Positions 17,458 through 27,385 of a stretch of DNA of 64,000 nt are shown here, piece after piece; positions within the stretch are counted from its first letter, which is position 1, and each line of letters opens with the position of its first letter. Made by a program: the position numbers and the translations under genes. The stretch spans positions 186,001-250,000 of the forward strand of contig NZ_AYTB01000013.1 of assembly GCF_000505545.1 (NCBI RefSeq), in the 5' to 3' direction. The DNA is from Kurthia huakuii LAM0618 (lineage in GTDB: Bacteria; Bacillota; Bacilli; Bacillales_A; Planococcaceae). The notes beneath the pieces are model-generated. The model did no database searches. It had not been told where the DNA came from and saw only the letters and a list, made by a program, of their open reading frames with translations.

Positions 17458-18717
17458 TCAAATAAGGCACTTTCTTTTCGAGGCACTTGGAATCGCTAAC
17501 TCATCGCGGTATTTTGCGACCGTACGACGTGCGAGTGTAATATTTTCTTTTGCCATTAATAAGTCCGTAATTTTTTGGTCGGATAATGGGCGCGTTTTAT
17601 TTTCGGTATTAATTAAATTTTGAATATGCACTTTAATCGAAGTTTGAGATGCACCATGCTCACGTACAGCATTTGTAAACAGTGAACGTAATTGAATCGT
17701 CCCAAATGGCGTCGCAATCCATTTGTTTTTTGTCGCGCGACTAACGGTTGATTCATGAACGCCGAGAATTTCGGCCACATCTTTTAATAATAGCGGTTTA
17801 AGTGCAATATATCCGTTGTAAAAAAATGGTTGCTGATGTGAAATGACCGCTTCGAGTAAACGCGTCAAAGTATTATGGCGTTGGTTGAGGCTATGCATAA
17901 GCCATTCATAACGTTTAAATTGCATTTTTAAAAAATCAGCCGCTTCTTGATGTTCAAAAAAGGCATCATATGCTGTTGATAATGAAATTTTAGGCATACC
18001 AGCTGTATTCAATTGGAATGTAAAGCCTTCCTCTGTCAACATAACCGTTGCATCGGGTGTGATAGTTGTTGCAGGGCGGCTAAATAATGAGCGGCAAGGT
18101 TTTGGTTCGAGAGTTTGAATTTTGCGAATAGCGCGTCGTAATGCAGGTGGCGAAATTTGTAGTGCTTGTGCAATCTTATCATACGCACCGTTTGCCACAT
18201 CTTCTAAATGATGCGCTACAATTTTTTCAACGATAATTTGGCGAGGCTCCATTGTTTCTAGCTGTAATAATAAACAATGGCGTAAATCAAGTGCACCAAT
18301 ACCAGCGGGGCCATGCTGCTGGAGTTCTTTAATGGCTGCTTGCAATAACTCTTCAGGCATTTGATAAGGCGCAATCGCTTCGCGCGATAGATAGCCATTG
18401 TCATCTAAATTATGGACGATTGTTAGGCAAGCATAAAGCAGTTGTTGATCTCGAATTTCGCAATGAAGGAGTTGCAATAATTCATCACGATAATCGGTTT
18501 CGCCCGCAACAGATGGAAGTACGTCATCAAAGCCTGCCATTGATTTCTGATATGTAGGCGTTGTTTCTTGAAGCTCAATTAAAGGGTTTTCTAATGCTTG
18601 TTCACGTATGAATTCTATTAAATCTTCATGCGAATACTGTAGTAATTCAATCGATTGGCGCAATTGTGTCGTCATATATAATTTTAGTTGTTGTTTTTGC
18701 GATAAACTCATCTTCAT
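17458..18717 (-). CDS. rpoN: RNA polymerase sigma-54 factor
   Basis: 419 aa, close to Bacillus SigL. Region I is LKLYMTTQLRQSIELLQYS (residues 11-29) with the Gln/Leu-rich pattern, followed by the LENPLIEL segment. The core-binding part is central. The C-terminal helix-turn-helix (VHESTVSRATKNKW) and the RpoN box ARRTVAKYR (about residue 400) are intact. It directs transcription from -24/-12 promoters with an AAA+ activator; no such activator lies in this window. GAAGGTG precedes the ATG. Confidence 0.93.
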   Translation of the reverse strand: MKMSLSQKQQLKLYMTTQLRQSIELLQYSHEDLIEFIREQALENPLIELQETTPTYQKSMAGFDDVLPSVAGETDYRDELLQLLHCEIRDQQLLYACLTIVHNLDDNGYLSREAIAPYQMPEELLQAAIKELQQHGPAGIGALDLRHCLLLQLETMEPRQIIVEKIVAHHLEDVANGAYDKIAQALQISPPALRRAIRKIQTLEPKPCRSLFSRPATTITPDATVMLTEEGFTFQLNTAGMPKISLSTAYDAFFEHQEAADFLKMQFKRYEWLMHSLNQRHNTLTRLLEAVISHQQPFFYNGYIALKPLLLKDVAEILGVHESTVSRATKNKWIATPFGTIQLRSLFTNAVREHGASQTSIKVHIQNLINTENKTRPLSDQKITDLLMAKENITLARRTVAKYRDELAIPSASKRKCLI

Positions 18718-18927
18718 ATGTGAAACACCTTCTTTTTTCTCTTTTAAGAAATTATTTTCTATATCATACCACTTTTTTAATTCAAGGGATATTATTTGAC
18801 CTAAAAATTTTTTTTGGTGGGACGAATGAGTACCCGATTTTCTACAAAAAAGCGTGGTTGTGCTGTTTTATAACACTCTTTAAGTCATATAACAGTTAGC
18901 AATAGTATAACCTAATAAAAAAATGTG

Positions 18928-18990
18928 TTGACTTGATAAAAATCGTGCATTATATTATGTGTAATCGGTTACATATGGAACCGGTTACAT
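18928..18990 (+). promoter_or_regulatory. rbs promoter and RbsR/LacI-type operator
   Basis: A promoter TTGACT-17-TATATT (18928-18956) is followed by two 9-bp direct copies of CGGTTACAT (18966-18974 and 18982-18990), the second in the near palindrome GAACCGGTTAC. This is the usual type of LacI-family operator and sits just before rbsR, so autorepression relieved by ribose is likely. A CcpA-like role of the site is also possible. Confidence 0.8.
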
Positions 18991-19014
18991 ACAAAAAGTT
19001 TTGAGGTGAAGGCA

Positions 19015-20004
19015 TTGGCAACAATTCGTGATGTCGCAAAAGAAGCAGGCGTTTCTGTGGCGACCGTTTCTCGACATTTGAATAACAAAGGATATGTAAG
19101 TGAAGATGCAAAAAAAGCGATTGAAAAGGCCGTTGCTACATTGAATTATGCGCCGAATCAATTAGCGCGCTCGCTAACGACTAAGCAAACGAATTTACTT
19201 GGTTTGCTTGTGCCAGATATTACAAACCCCTTTTTCCCTGAATTGGCGCGTGCTGTAGAGCGAACAGCTTATAAGCATGGCTATACCGTGGTGTTGTGCA
19301 ATGCTGGTGAAACGAGTGAGAAAGAAAAACATTATATCCGTTCGTTGCAGCAAAATTATGCAGCAGGATTTATCGTAACAACAAATCATATTAAAGCGGA
19401 TTTTTATAAGAAGCTAAATGTGCCAATTGTCGCGCTTGATCGAAATTTATCGGACGCGATTCCAACAGTAACGTCAGATAACGTATTAGGTGGACAGCTT
19501 GCAGCTAATTATTTTGTTGAGCAAAAAGTAAAACGCATTTTATGTGTGCGTGGTCCACTTGATATTGATGTAGCAAATGATCGCATGCATGGTTTCGAAG
19601 AAATTATGACAGCACATCCAGCGATTCAATACGATACAATCGTAAGTCCATTTGATTTTGAAGCGGCGAAAAAAATTGCAATGGAACATTTACAGTTTGA
19701 CCGTGATTATGACGCTGTATTTGCTTCTAGTGATGCCTCAGCAATAGGCGTTATGAAAGCTGCGGAGTCACTTAGTATTCGTATTCCAGAGGATGTATCG
19801 CTTGTTGGATATGACGGTATTAATATTGGTACATTGCTATCGCCAGAGCTAACAACCGTCGCGCAACCAATTTCCACAATGGGTGAGCGTGCAACGGAAT
19901 TATTAATTGCATTAATTGAAGGAAAAGAAATGGCAACGACACGCGTTGTATTTCCACCAGAGCTTGTCATTCGAAATTCAACAACGAAAGGAACGGAAGC
20001 ATGA
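19015..20004 (+). CDS. rbsR: ribose operon repressor, LacI family
   Basis: 329 aa. The N-terminal helix-turn-helix ATIRDVAKEAGVSVATVSRHLN is followed by the hinge NQLARSLTTKQTNLLGLLVPD (a LacI-family linker) and a periplasmic-binding-like sensor domain with SSDASAIGVMKAA and VSLVGYDG. I chose the TTG at 19015 (GAGGTGA 8 nt upstream); the GTG at 19006 is part of that ribosome site. It overlaps rbsK by 4 bp. Confidence 0.93.
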   Translation: MATIRDVAKEAGVSVATVSRHLNNKGYVSEDAKKAIEKAVATLNYAPNQLARSLTTKQTNLLGLLVPDITNPFFPELARAVERTAYKHGYTVVLCNAGETSEKEKHYIRSLQQNYAAGFIVTTNHIKADFYKKLNVPIVALDRNLSDAIPTVTSDNVLGGQLAANYFVEQKVKRILCVRGPLDIDVANDRMHGFEEIMTAHPAIQYDTIVSPFDFEAAKKIAMEHLQFDRDYDAVFASSDASAIGVMKAAESLSIRIPEDVSLVGYDGINIGTLLSPELTTVAQPISTMGERATELLIALIEGKEMATTRVVFPPELVIRNSTTKGTEA

Positions 20005-20879
20005 TTACAGTAATAGGTAGTATTAATATGGATATCGTCGTTGAAACGGCTGTTTTTCCGAAGCAAGGGGAAACGGTGTTTGGACAAGCATTTCATACCG
20101 TTCCAGGTGGTAAGGGAGCGAATCAAGCTGTGGCAATTGCACGATTAGGCAGCGATGTGCATATGGTCGGAGCAGTTGGGCAAGATGCTTTTGGGCATGA
20201 ATTACGCACGATTTTACAACAAGAAAAGATTGACGATACATACGTTCGTACGACAACTACAGCGACCGGTATTGCAAACATTACTTTATTTGACAAGGAT
20301 AATCGCATCATTGTTGTGCCGGGTGCCAATGCGGACGTGACGCGTGAATCAATTGATGCGGCACGTGCATTAATCGCGAAGAGTGATTTAGTCGTGATGC
20401 AGCTCGAAATTCCGCAACATACGGTGGAATATGCGTTAACTATTTGTGAAGAGGTAGGGACACGCGTGCTATTAAATCCAGCGCCTGCTGAAAATTTTAA
20501 AGCAGCATGGATGGAGCGCGTTGCATACTTTACACCAAATGAAACAGAATGTGCCGATATTTTTGGCGTGGATGTAGAAAGCGCCTTAGAACGCTTCCCG
20601 AATCAATTAATTGTGACATTAGGTGCGGAAGGTGCACGTTATTATGATGGTGAAAAGCATGTTGTTGTCAAGGGTTTTAAGACGACACCCGTTGATACAA
20701 CAGGTGCAGGTGACACATTTAACGGAGCACTTGCATATGCACTCACAAAGAATGAAACGTTAGCGCACGCTGTTGAATTTGCGAATGTTGCGGCGTCATT
20801 ATCGGTTGAAAAATTTGGTGCGCAAGGTGGTATGCCGCAAAAAGATGCGGTGCTGAAACGTTTGGGAGGCGCACAATAA
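20001..20879 (+). CDS. rbsK: ribokinase
   Basis: 292 aa PfkB-family kinase converting ribose to ribose 5-phosphate. Signatures: GSINMDIV (residues 5-12), PGGKGANQAVAIARLG (about 37), NPAPA, TPNETE (about 180) and the catalytic DTTGAGDTFNGALAYAL (about 233). ATGA overlap with rbsR shows coupling. Confidence 0.95.
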   Translation: MITVIGSINMDIVVETAVFPKQGETVFGQAFHTVPGGKGANQAVAIARLGSDVHMVGAVGQDAFGHELRTILQQEKIDDTYVRTTTTATGIANITLFDKDNRIIVVPGANADVTRESIDAARALIAKSDLVVMQLEIPQHTVEYALTICEEVGTRVLLNPAPAENFKAAWMERVAYFTPNETECADIFGVDVESALERFPNQLIVTLGAEGARYYDGEKHVVVKGFKTTPVDTTGAGDTFNGALAYALTKNETLAHAVEFANVAASLSVEKFGAQGGMPQKDAVLKRLGGAQ

Positions 20880-20881
20880 AT

Positions 20882-21274
20882 ATGAAAAAACAAGGAATAT
20901 TAAATCGCGAATTAGCCGGGATTTTTGCGCGCATTGGTCATACTGATCACATCATGATTGCTGATTGTGGGTTACCAATTCCAGATGGCGTAATGTGCGT
21001 TGATTTAGCTTATAAAATTGGTGAACCAAGTTTTATGGCGATTTTAGATGCTGTTGTAGCAGACTACAAATCAGAGAAAGTCATAATCGCGACTGAAATG
21101 GCATTACAAAATACGCCACTTTATAAAGCGGTACATGAGACGTTTGATGTGCCATTTGAAGAAGTATCACATGAACAATTGAAAGTGTTATCTGCCAAGG
21201 CAAAAGTGATTATTCGTACAGGTGAAGCAACACCGTATGCCAATATTTTATTGCAATCAGGTGTCATTTTTTAG
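20882..21274 (+). CDS. rbsD: D-ribose pyranase
   Basis: 130 aa, typical length. RbsD interconverts pyranose and furanose forms of ribose so that RbsK can use it. ILNRELAGIFARIGHTDHIMIADCGLPIP (His 20 as catalytic residue) and the C-terminal RTGEATPYANILLQSGVIF are characteristic. Confidence 0.94.
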   Translation: MKKQGILNRELAGIFARIGHTDHIMIADCGLPIPDGVMCVDLAYKIGEPSFMAILDAVVADYKSEKVIIATEMALQNTPLYKAVHETFDVPFEEVSHEQLKVLSAKAKVIIRTGEATPYANILLQSGVIF

Positions 21275-21289
21275 AAGGAGGGAACGTGC

Positions 21290-22792
21290 ATGATTGAAAT
21301 GTCTGGCATTCAAAAAGCGTTTAATGGCAACGTTGTTTTGAAAGACGTCCAATTCCAATTAGCAGATGGTGAAATCCACGCGCTAATGGGTGAAAATGGT
21401 GCTGGTAAATCAACAATGATGAAAATTTTAACGGGAATTTACGAGCGTGATAACGGCGTCATTAAAGTCGATGGTGAAGAAGTTCATTTCAAATCACCAA
21501 AAGAGGCAGAAGCAAAAGGAATTGCCGTTATCCACCAAGAATTAAATATTTTACCTGACTTAACAGTTGCTGAAAATTTATTTTTAGGTAATGAACAAAC
21601 AATCGGTATGGGCATTATGAAAAATAAAGAAATGAATAAAGAAGCACAGCGTATTTTAAGTCAACTTGGTTTAGATATCGATGTGCGTATGCCAGCGGGT
21701 GCTTTATCGGTCGGGAAACAGCAAATTATTGAAATTGCGAAAGCGATGGAAACAAAAGCGAACGTTATTATTATGGATGAGCCAACAGCGGCATTAACGG
21801 ATCGTGAAATTCAAACGTTATTTAAAACGATTCGTAAATTGCAGTCAGAAGGCGTGTCATTTGTCTATATTTCACACCGTATGGAAGAAATTTTTGCGAT
21901 TTGTGACCGTATTACGATTTTACGTGATGGTGAATATGTCGGTGTCCGGACGATTAAAGACACAACATTTGATGAAATTGTCCAAATGATGGTTGGGCGT
22001 GAGCTTGGGGAACGTTTCCCCGGGCGTACCGCAGCAATCGGCGACGTGAAGTTAGAAGTGAAAGGGCTTACACGTCCGGGCCTTTGCGAAGATATTCATT
22101 TTAGTGTTCGTAAAGGTGAAATCGTTGCACTCGCAGGTCTTATGGGTGCTGGTCGTACAGAAGTTGCACAAGCCATTTTTGGTTATCGCAAAATGACAAA
22201 AGGTGAACTTTTTATTGACGGCAACGCAGTGAAAATTAACAATCCTCGCGAAGCAAAAAAACGAGGCATTGGTTTTGTAACCGAGGATCGTAAGACACAA
22301 GGATTGGTTGTTGACTTCTCGATTAAAGAAAATATCGCGATGGCTAACTTTAATAAAACATCAAAATCAGGTATTATTCGCGGCTCAAAAGAAAAATCAT
22401 TCGTTGGCAAACTTGTGGAAAAATTAGGTGTTAAAACGCCGAGCGCAGAATTGCCAGCTAAATCATTGTCTGGTGGGAATCAACAAAAAGTTGTTATCGC
22501 CAAATGGTTAGGTATCGAACCGGAAATTTTGATTTTAGATGAACCAACACGCGGCGTTGATATCGGTGCGAAAAAAGAAATTTATCAAATTATGAATGAC
22601 CTTGCAGAACAAGGCGTGGCGATTTTAATGATTTCTTCTGAATTACCAGAAGTTATCGGTATGTCTGACCGCGTGCTAGTGATGCACGAAGGGAAAATTA
22701 CCGGCGAAGTTGCTGGTGATGATATGACACAAGAAAAAATTATGCATTATGCTACTGGAGGTGACAAAGTTGTCCAAAGCCAAAACTTCTAA
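21290..22792 (+). CDS. rbsA: ribose ABC importer, ATP-binding protein
   Basis: 500 aa with two fused ABC domains. The first has Walker [10 protein letters not shown] (about residue 36), LSVGKQQ and DEPTAALT. The second has the usual degenerate P-loop GLMGAGRTE (about 284) with [15 protein letters not shown] and DEPTRGVD (about 420). This is the standard pattern of sugar importers of the RbsA/MglA type. AGAAGGAGGG precedes the ATG. Confidence 0.95.
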   Translation: MIEMSGIQKAFNGNVVLKDVQFQLADGEIHALMGENGAGKSTMMKILTGIYERDNGVIKVDGEEVHFKSPKEAEAKGIAVIHQELNILPDLTVAENLFLGNEQTIGMGIMKNKEMNKEAQRILSQLGLDIDVRMPAGALSVGKQQIIEIAKAMETKANVIIMDEPTAALTDREIQTLFKTIRKLQSEGVSFVYISHRMEEIFAICDRITILRDGEYVGVRTIKDTTFDEIVQMMVGRELGERFPGRTAAIGDVKLEVKGLTRPGLCEDIHFSVRKGEIVALAGLMGAGRTEVAQAIFGYRKMTKGELFIDGNAVKINNPREAKKRGIGFVTEDRKTQGLVVDFSIKENIAMANFNKTSKSGIIRGSKEKSFVGKLVEKLGVKTPSAELPAKSLSGGNQQKVVIAKWLGIEPEILILDEPTRGVDIGAKKEIYQIMNDLAEQGVAILMISSELPEVIGMSDRVLVMHEGKITGEVAGDDMTQEKIMHYATGGDKVVQSQNF

Positions 22793-23714
22793 TGGCCTAA
22801 TGCAAAAATTAGGACCATTATTTGGATTACTACTTATTGTCGTTATTATTTCTATTATGAGTCCGAACTTCTTAACAACGGACAATATTTTCAACGTATT
22901 ACGTCAAGTTTCAATTAGTGCGTTAATCGCATTCGGGATGACGTTTGTTATTTTAACAGGTGGGATTGATTTATCAGTTGGTTCCACATTAGCGCTAACC
23001 GGTGCTGTTGCGGCAAGTTTATTAGCTGGCGGTACAGATCCATTCATCGCGATGGGTGTTGCGTTAATGTTAGGGTTAATTTTAGGTGCGATTAATGGCG
23101 TCATTATTGCCAAAGGGAAAGTAGCACCGTTTATTGCTACATTAGCAACAATGACAATTTATCGTGGTTTAACGCTTGTATATACAGATGGTAAGCCAAT
23201 TTCAGGTTTAGGCGATCATTTAGCATTCCAAATGTTTGGTAAAGGTTATTTCTTTGGAATTCCGGTACCAGTCGTTACGATGTTAGTTACATTCTTCGTT
23301 TTATACTTCATCTTACGAAAAACAACATTTGGTCGTCGCGTTTATGCAATCGGTGGCAACGCCGAAGCAGCTCGTCTGTCAGGTATTAATGTAGACCGTA
23401 CAACGATTGCCGTTTATGCATTAACAGGTATGTTAGCTGCAATGGCAGCATTAATTTTAACATCTCGTTTAAATTCTGCTCAGCCTACTGCAGGTCAATC
23501 TTATGAATTAGATGCTATCGCAGCCGTTGTTTTAGGCGGTACAAGCCTTACAGGTGGACGCGGTTGGATTGTTGGTACATTAATCGGTGCGTTAATCATT
23601 GGTGTGTTAAACAATGGTCTAAACTTAATCGGTGTATCATCATTCTTCCAACAAGTAGTCAAAGGGTTAGTTATTTTATTCGCGGTATTAATCGACCGTA
23701 AAAAAGCAGCATAA
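22770..23714 (+). CDS. rbsC: ribose ABC importer, permease
   Basis: 315 aa, about 8-10 TM segments; [13 protein letters not shown] and [23 protein letters not shown] are conserved in RbsC-type permeases. The TTG at 22770 has GGAGG 8 nt before it and gives the expected N-terminus MSKAKTS; it overlaps rbsA by 23 bp. An in-frame ATG at 22749 lacks a ribosome site. Confidence 0.94.
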   Translation: MSKAKTSNGLMQKLGPLFGLLLIVVIISIMSPNFLTTDNIFNVLRQVSISALIAFGMTFVILTGGIDLSVGSTLALTGAVAASLLAGGTDPFIAMGVALMLGLILGAINGVIIAKGKVAPFIATLATMTIYRGLTLVYTDGKPISGLGDHLAFQMFGKGYFFGIPVPVVTMLVTFFVLYFILRKTTFGRRVYAIGGNAEAARLSGINVDRTTIAVYALTGMLAAMAALILTSRLNSAQPTAGQSYELDAIAAVVLGGTSLTGGRGWIVGTLIGALIIGVLNNGLNLIGVSSFFQQVVKGLVILFAVLIDRKKAA

Positions 23715-23728
23715 AGGGGTAATTTACG

Positions 23729-24652
23729 ATGAATATGAAAAAATTATCAGTTACAGCATTACTCGCATCATCTTTATTATTAAGCGCTTGTTCAATGTCA
23801 CCAAATGGTGATGATAAAGCGAAAGATACTAAAAAAACAGATTGCGATTTCAAAATTGGCATGTCGGTATCAACGTTAAACAACCCGTTTTTCGTTACAT
23901 TATCTGATGGTGCGAAAGCTGAAGCAAAAGATGAAAAAGTAGACTTAACGGTCGTAGATGCACAAGATAATGCTTCAAAACAAGCATCTGACGTAGAGGA
24001 TTTAATCCAACAAGATGTTGATTTAATCATTATTAATCCAACCGATTCAAAAGCAGTTGCTTCTGCTGTAGAATCAGCAAACAATGCAAACATTCCCGTC
24101 ATTACTGTTGACCGTGTTTCTGAAGGAGGCGACGTGATTTCGCATATCGCTTCTGATAATAAAGAAGGCGGTAAAATGGCGACGGCATACTTACAAGAAG
24201 TAATTGGTGAAGGTGCAAAAGTGGCACAACTTGAAGGTGTAGCGGGTTCATCAGCTGCAACAGACCGTGGTGCTGGCTTTGAAGAAGTAGCGAAAAAAGG
24301 ATTTGATGTTGTTGCTTCTCAAACAGCAAACTTTAACCGCGCTGAAGGGTTAACAGTTATGGAAAATATTCTTCAATCAAACGGTGACATTAAAGGTGTC
24401 TTTGCACAAAATGATGAAATGGCTTTAGGCGCAATCGAAGCGATTGAAGCATCAGGTAAAGATATTAAAGTTGTCGGCTTTGACGCTACCGACGATGGTG
24501 TACAAGCAGTTAAAGATGGTAAAATGATTGCGACAATTGCTCAAAAACCAACTGAAATTGGTGAAACAGCAATCGAAACAGCAGTCAAATCATTAAATGG
24601 TGAAAAAGTAGAAAAAGATATTCCGATTGAATTAGAATTAATCAAGAAATAA
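23729..24652 (+). CDS. rbsB: ribose-binding lipoprotein
   Basis: 307 aa substrate-binding lipoprotein. The signal MNMKKLSVTALLASSLLLSAC carries a lipobox LLSAC with Cys 21 as lipidation site. The mature part is a type-I periplasmic-binding fold: IGMSVSTLNNPFFVTLSDGAKAE, DLIIINPTDS, AQNDEMALGA and VVGFDATDDG. It feeds ribose to RbsAC. Last gene of the operon, with AAAGGGG before the start. Confidence 0.95.
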   Translation: MNMKKLSVTALLASSLLLSACSMSPNGDDKAKDTKKTDCDFKIGMSVSTLNNPFFVTLSDGAKAEAKDEKVDLTVVDAQDNASKQASDVEDLIQQDVDLIIINPTDSKAVASAVESANNANIPVITVDRVSEGGDVISHIASDNKEGGKMATAYLQEVIGEGAKVAQLEGVAGSSAATDRGAGFEEVAKKGFDVVASQTANFNRAEGLTVMENILQSNGDIKGVFAQNDEMALGAIEAIEASGKDIKVVGFDATDDGVQAVKDGKMIATIAQKPTEIGETAIETAVKSLNGEKVEKDIPIELELIKK

Positions 24653-24666
24653 ATGAACATGATGTA

Positions 24667-24700
24667 AGAGGTTGGATTCGCGTATCCAACCTCTTTTTTT
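24667..24700 (+). terminator. rbs operon terminator
   Basis: AGAGGTTGGAT-tcgcgt-ATCCAACCTCT, 11-bp perfect stem and seven T. Confidence 0.94.
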
Positions 24701-24759
24701 CACGAATGACATCTGTTATAATACAATTATGGTAAAAATTACAAAAAGAGGTGTGTAGT

Positions 24760-25137
24760 ATGACAGAAAAATTTGATAAAGGGTTAGCAATTCGTCGAAA
24801 AGTGATGGGCGATGAGTTTGTTGACCGTGCATTTGCAAATGCCACAGAATTCACTGAAGATTTACAGCAGTACATAACGGAAGTTTGTTGGGGTGGTATT
24901 TGGGGACGACAAGGCTTAGCTAAACGTGATCGTAGTTTGATTAACCTTGCGATGTTAACGGCTCTAAATCGTTCACAAGAACTTCGTGGTCATGTCCGCG
25001 GTGCCATTAACAATGGTGTGACTGTAGAAGAAATCAAAGAAGTCATGCTACAAACGGCTGTTTATTGTGGTGCACCAGCAGCGCAAGAAGGGTTTCGTAT
25101 CGCTGCGGAAGTATTAGAAGAAATGAATGTACGTTAG
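24760..25137 (+). CDS. carboxymuconolactone decarboxylase family protein (PcaC-like)
   Basis: 125 aa, all-helical AhpD/CMD fold. The core NLAMLTALNRSQELRGHVRGAINNGVTVEEIKEVMLQTAVYCGAPAA is typical of PcaC (gamma-carboxymuconolactone decarboxylase) rather than AhpD, since the C-x-x-C pair is absent. No aromatic pathway genes are nearby, so the real substrate is uncertain. The ATG at 24760 has AGAGG; a GTG at 24751 lies in the ribosome site. Confidence 0.85.
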   Translation: MTEKFDKGLAIRRKVMGDEFVDRAFANATEFTEDLQQYITEVCWGGIWGRQGLAKRDRSLINLAMLTALNRSQELRGHVRGAINNGVTVEEIKEVMLQTAVYCGAPAAQEGFRIAAEVLEEMNVR

Positions 25138-25150
25138 GTCTATGAGTTTA

Positions 25151-25188
25151 CAGGTATCAATCCAATAATGGGATGATACCTGTTTTTA
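25151..25188 (+). terminator. terminator
   Basis: ACAGGTATCA and TGATACCTGT arms with a T-rich tail after the CMD gene. Confidence 0.85.
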
Positions 25189-25326
25189 ATTACGTGCAAC
25201 TTGTATAAGGTGTAAAAAATAGGCATTAAAAGACAAAAGTATTAAAAATTTTCAGAAAAATATGATAAAATATAAATAACCTTTTTAAATATGTAATTTA
25301 TTTCTTTTGAGAGGAAGTGAGCCACT

Positions 25327-25521
25327 ATGACCGATTTAAAAATGAATAGCATTAGTTTACTTATCGCGATTGTTATTTTTCATGTGTTGAGTTATTTTAC
25401 GCATTCCATGAATGATCATCAGCTTCTTCTATCAATAGGTATTTGGCTCCTCGTAGGCTGTTTATTAATTTTTGGTGTAGAACTAAAAACAAAACGCCAA
25501 CGAACGAAAGAAGTCTCATAA
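25327..25521 (+). CDS. small membrane protein, unknown
   Basis: 64 aa with two hydrophobic stretches (about residues 8-22 and 34-50) and a basic tail (KTKRQRTKE). GAGAGGAAGTGAG precedes the ATG. No family recognised. Confidence 0.65.
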   Translation: MTDLKMNSISLLIAIVIFHVLSYFTHSMNDHQLLLSIGIWLLVGCLLIFGVELKTKRQRTKEVS

Positions 25522-25635
25522 GGCTTCTTTTTTTATGTCAAATTCATCATTTTATATGCAAACTATCATATTTTCGCGCATTTTAGGTAATAAGTATATT
25601 AATCCATTTATCTAAAAAAAAGGGGAGTGAGCGCG

Positions 25636-26334
25636 GTGATCTTTTATATGGGCACAGTGGGGTATTTATTCTATTTACTATTGATTGTTGGAAGAGTTGG
25701 AATACGAAAGATGCGATTAACGAGGCGAAGCATTACGTTGCTGAACTTATGCGCACCAGGAATTGGGTATTATTACAATCATGATATGAAGCGATCCGTA
25801 CTCTTTTTTTCGATGTTTATAGTGTTGACTTGCTTACTTCTCGCAGGAAGTAGTGTGTGGATGCTTGCAAGTAGTATGTGGATTACGCTCGCAACTTGTG
25901 AATGGTGTACGTGGCGCAGTCAATCCTTATTAGTGCATATGAAGCGTTTGGAAATGCATACGCATAAACGCCCTATTGTTGCACTAGATGCGCAGGCAAT
26001 GGCACATGAAAAGAATCGCCGCAAGCTTTGGAAATTATATGAGCAATCAACGTATGAATTTGCGATTACAAAAGAGGTTATCGCACAATTGCAACGCGAA
26101 AATTGGGGTCGCCAATTAGAGTTGATGTTTTATGAACGGCGTCTGCGTATCGTCGATTATCATACGCAAATGATTACGCGACATTTTCCAATTAATTTAG
26201 AAGGTTCAGACGATATGGTACATTTTATCGCCGATAGTATGACACAAAAGGAAGTTTTTGTGATGCCATTAACAAAAAATATACCAAAATTCCCTGGAAT
26301 CGTTAATTTTAAAAGATTGGTTAATAATAATTAA
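25636..26334 (+). CDS. membrane-anchored protein, unknown
   Basis: About 232 aa. Three hydrophobic segments lie in the first 90 residues (GYLFYLLLIVG, SVLFFSMFIVLTCLLLAG, MLASSMWITLATCEW). A soluble part follows with many basic and aromatic residues and likely helices (RRKLWKLYEQSTYEFAITKEVIAQLQREN). The GTG at 25636 has GGGGAG 8 nt upstream; a GTG at 25627 is part of that site. No family recognised; an A+T-rich gap of about 100 bp lies on either side. Confidence 0.65.
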   Translation: MIFYMGTVGYLFYLLLIVGRVGIRKMRLTRRSITLLNLCAPGIGYYYNHDMKRSVLFFSMFIVLTCLLLAGSSVWMLASSMWITLATCEWCTWRSQSLLVHMKRLEMHTHKRPIVALDAQAMAHEKNRRKLWKLYEQSTYEFAITKEVIAQLQRENWGRQLELMFYERRLRIVDYHTQMITRHFPINLEGSDDMVHFIADSMTQKEVFVMPLTKNIPKFPGIVNFKRLVNNN

Positions 26335-26441
26335 ATCTTTAGAATCAATAAATGAACATATTAATAGTCTATAAGGATTGTTTTTTTAGTCTAATATAGC
26401 TATAATGAAATGGAATTTAATCGATAAAGAGGGCGATTATT

Positions 26442-26696
26442 ATTGCACAACAAAATATTTTATTAGTGTACACGTATTTAGTGTTAAAAAAATATTCTAG
26501 TGAAACAACACCGCTTAATGCAACTCAAGTTGCTAAATATATTATGGTTGAATTTGATTTGGCACAGCAACTAGATCGGCGAACAATTTATGCACATTTC
26601 GTTGATTTGCAAACATTGGCGCAATGTTATCCAGAACATATTGATTTTACATTTTATCGCCAAGCAAATGGTGCAGTGTACGTAAAAATGAAATAA
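26442..26696 (+). CDS. small winged-helix-like protein, probable ATT start
   Basis: 85 aa if read from the ATT at 26442, 77 codons from the GTG at 26466. ATT has GAGGG exactly 8 nt before it and yields a natural N-terminus (AQQNILLVYTYLVLKKYS); the GTG has no ribosome site. The segment LNATQVAKYI ... LDRRTIYAHFVDL resembles the HTH_11/WYL-type DNA-binding start, so a regulator is possible. A TTG at 26443 in another frame would give a 7-codon leader whose TAG overlaps the GTG, an alternative by coupling. Confidence 0.6.
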   Translation: MAQQNILLVYTYLVLKKYSSETTPLNATQVAKYIMVEFDLAQQLDRRTIYAHFVDLQTLAQCYPEHIDFTFYRQANGAVYVKMK

Positions 26697-26709
26697 ATTC
26701 TCGTCAAAA

Positions 26710-26748
26710 AATGAGCAACCGTTGTATGATACGGTTGCTCATTTTTAG
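26710..26748. terminator. bidirectional terminator
   Basis: AATGAGCAACCGT / ACGGTTGCTCATT perfect stem between two convergent genes, with A and T runs outside. Confidence 0.9.
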
Positions 26749-26758
26749 TTGGTGCGAA

Positions 26759-27358
26759 TTATAATGTATCTGGTAAATCGTTGGTGTACATTACAAGCGC
26801 ATCTTGTGCTTCTTCTAGTACGTGCATTGTTTTGTTGTTTGGTGCTACATAAATGGTTTCATATGTTTTTTCACCGAGTGATTCATCAGGAATAAAGGCT
26901 AGTGCAGGCTCTTCAATCGACAATTCGGTTTGCACATTACCACGCGCATCAACGTAAATCCAACGATTTAATGTAGTTAAATAAATGCCATTAAAGGCGT
27001 GCAGATAGTACCCTTGTTCTGGTTCATCAAACAGCATAAGGCGCTGATAGCAAAAGCCACTAGGGATGCCCTCTTTGCGAAGTAGTGCCGCGAGTAAGTT
27101 TGCTTTAGCGTAGCAAATGCCTGTTTGATGTTCAGCGACTTCAGATGCTGTACGTGTAACGACATGGTTTTGTTCATCCCATGAATGGGCGATGTCGTCG
27201 CGCACATATTCATAAAGGCGTTGTACTTTTTCTAATTCTGATAGTGGTGCAATGTGCAGCGTATCGATTATTTGTTGAATATGCGGATGTTGATAGTTGA
27301 CAACGTCTGTCGGTTTCAAATAGTCATCAATAAATGGAGATTCTAATTGGAATGGCAT
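26759..27358 (-). CDS. transglutaminase-like protein
   Basis: About 200 aa. It has the transglutaminase/protease core triad: Cys in HQTGICYAKANLLAALLRKEGIP (about residue 88), His in YYLHAFNGIYL (about 126) and Asp in WIYVDARGN (about 140). Such cytosolic proteins may be peptidases; the substrate is unknown. The start at 27358 (MPFQLES) has AAAGGA 9 nt upstream; the frame also contains earlier ATGs at 27367-27385. Confidence 0.82.
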   Translation of the reverse strand: MPFQLESPFIDDYLKPTDVVNYQHPHIQQIIDTLHIAPLSELEKVQRLYEYVRDDIAHSWDEQNHVVTRTASEVAEHQTGICYAKANLLAALLRKEGIPSGFCYQRLMLFDEPEQGYYLHAFNGIYLTTLNRWIYVDARGNVQTELSIEEPALAFIPDESLGEKTYETIYVAPNNKTMHVLEEAQDALVMYTNDLPDTL

Positions 27359-27385
27359 GGTCATCATCCTTTCAAAAAATTTCAT

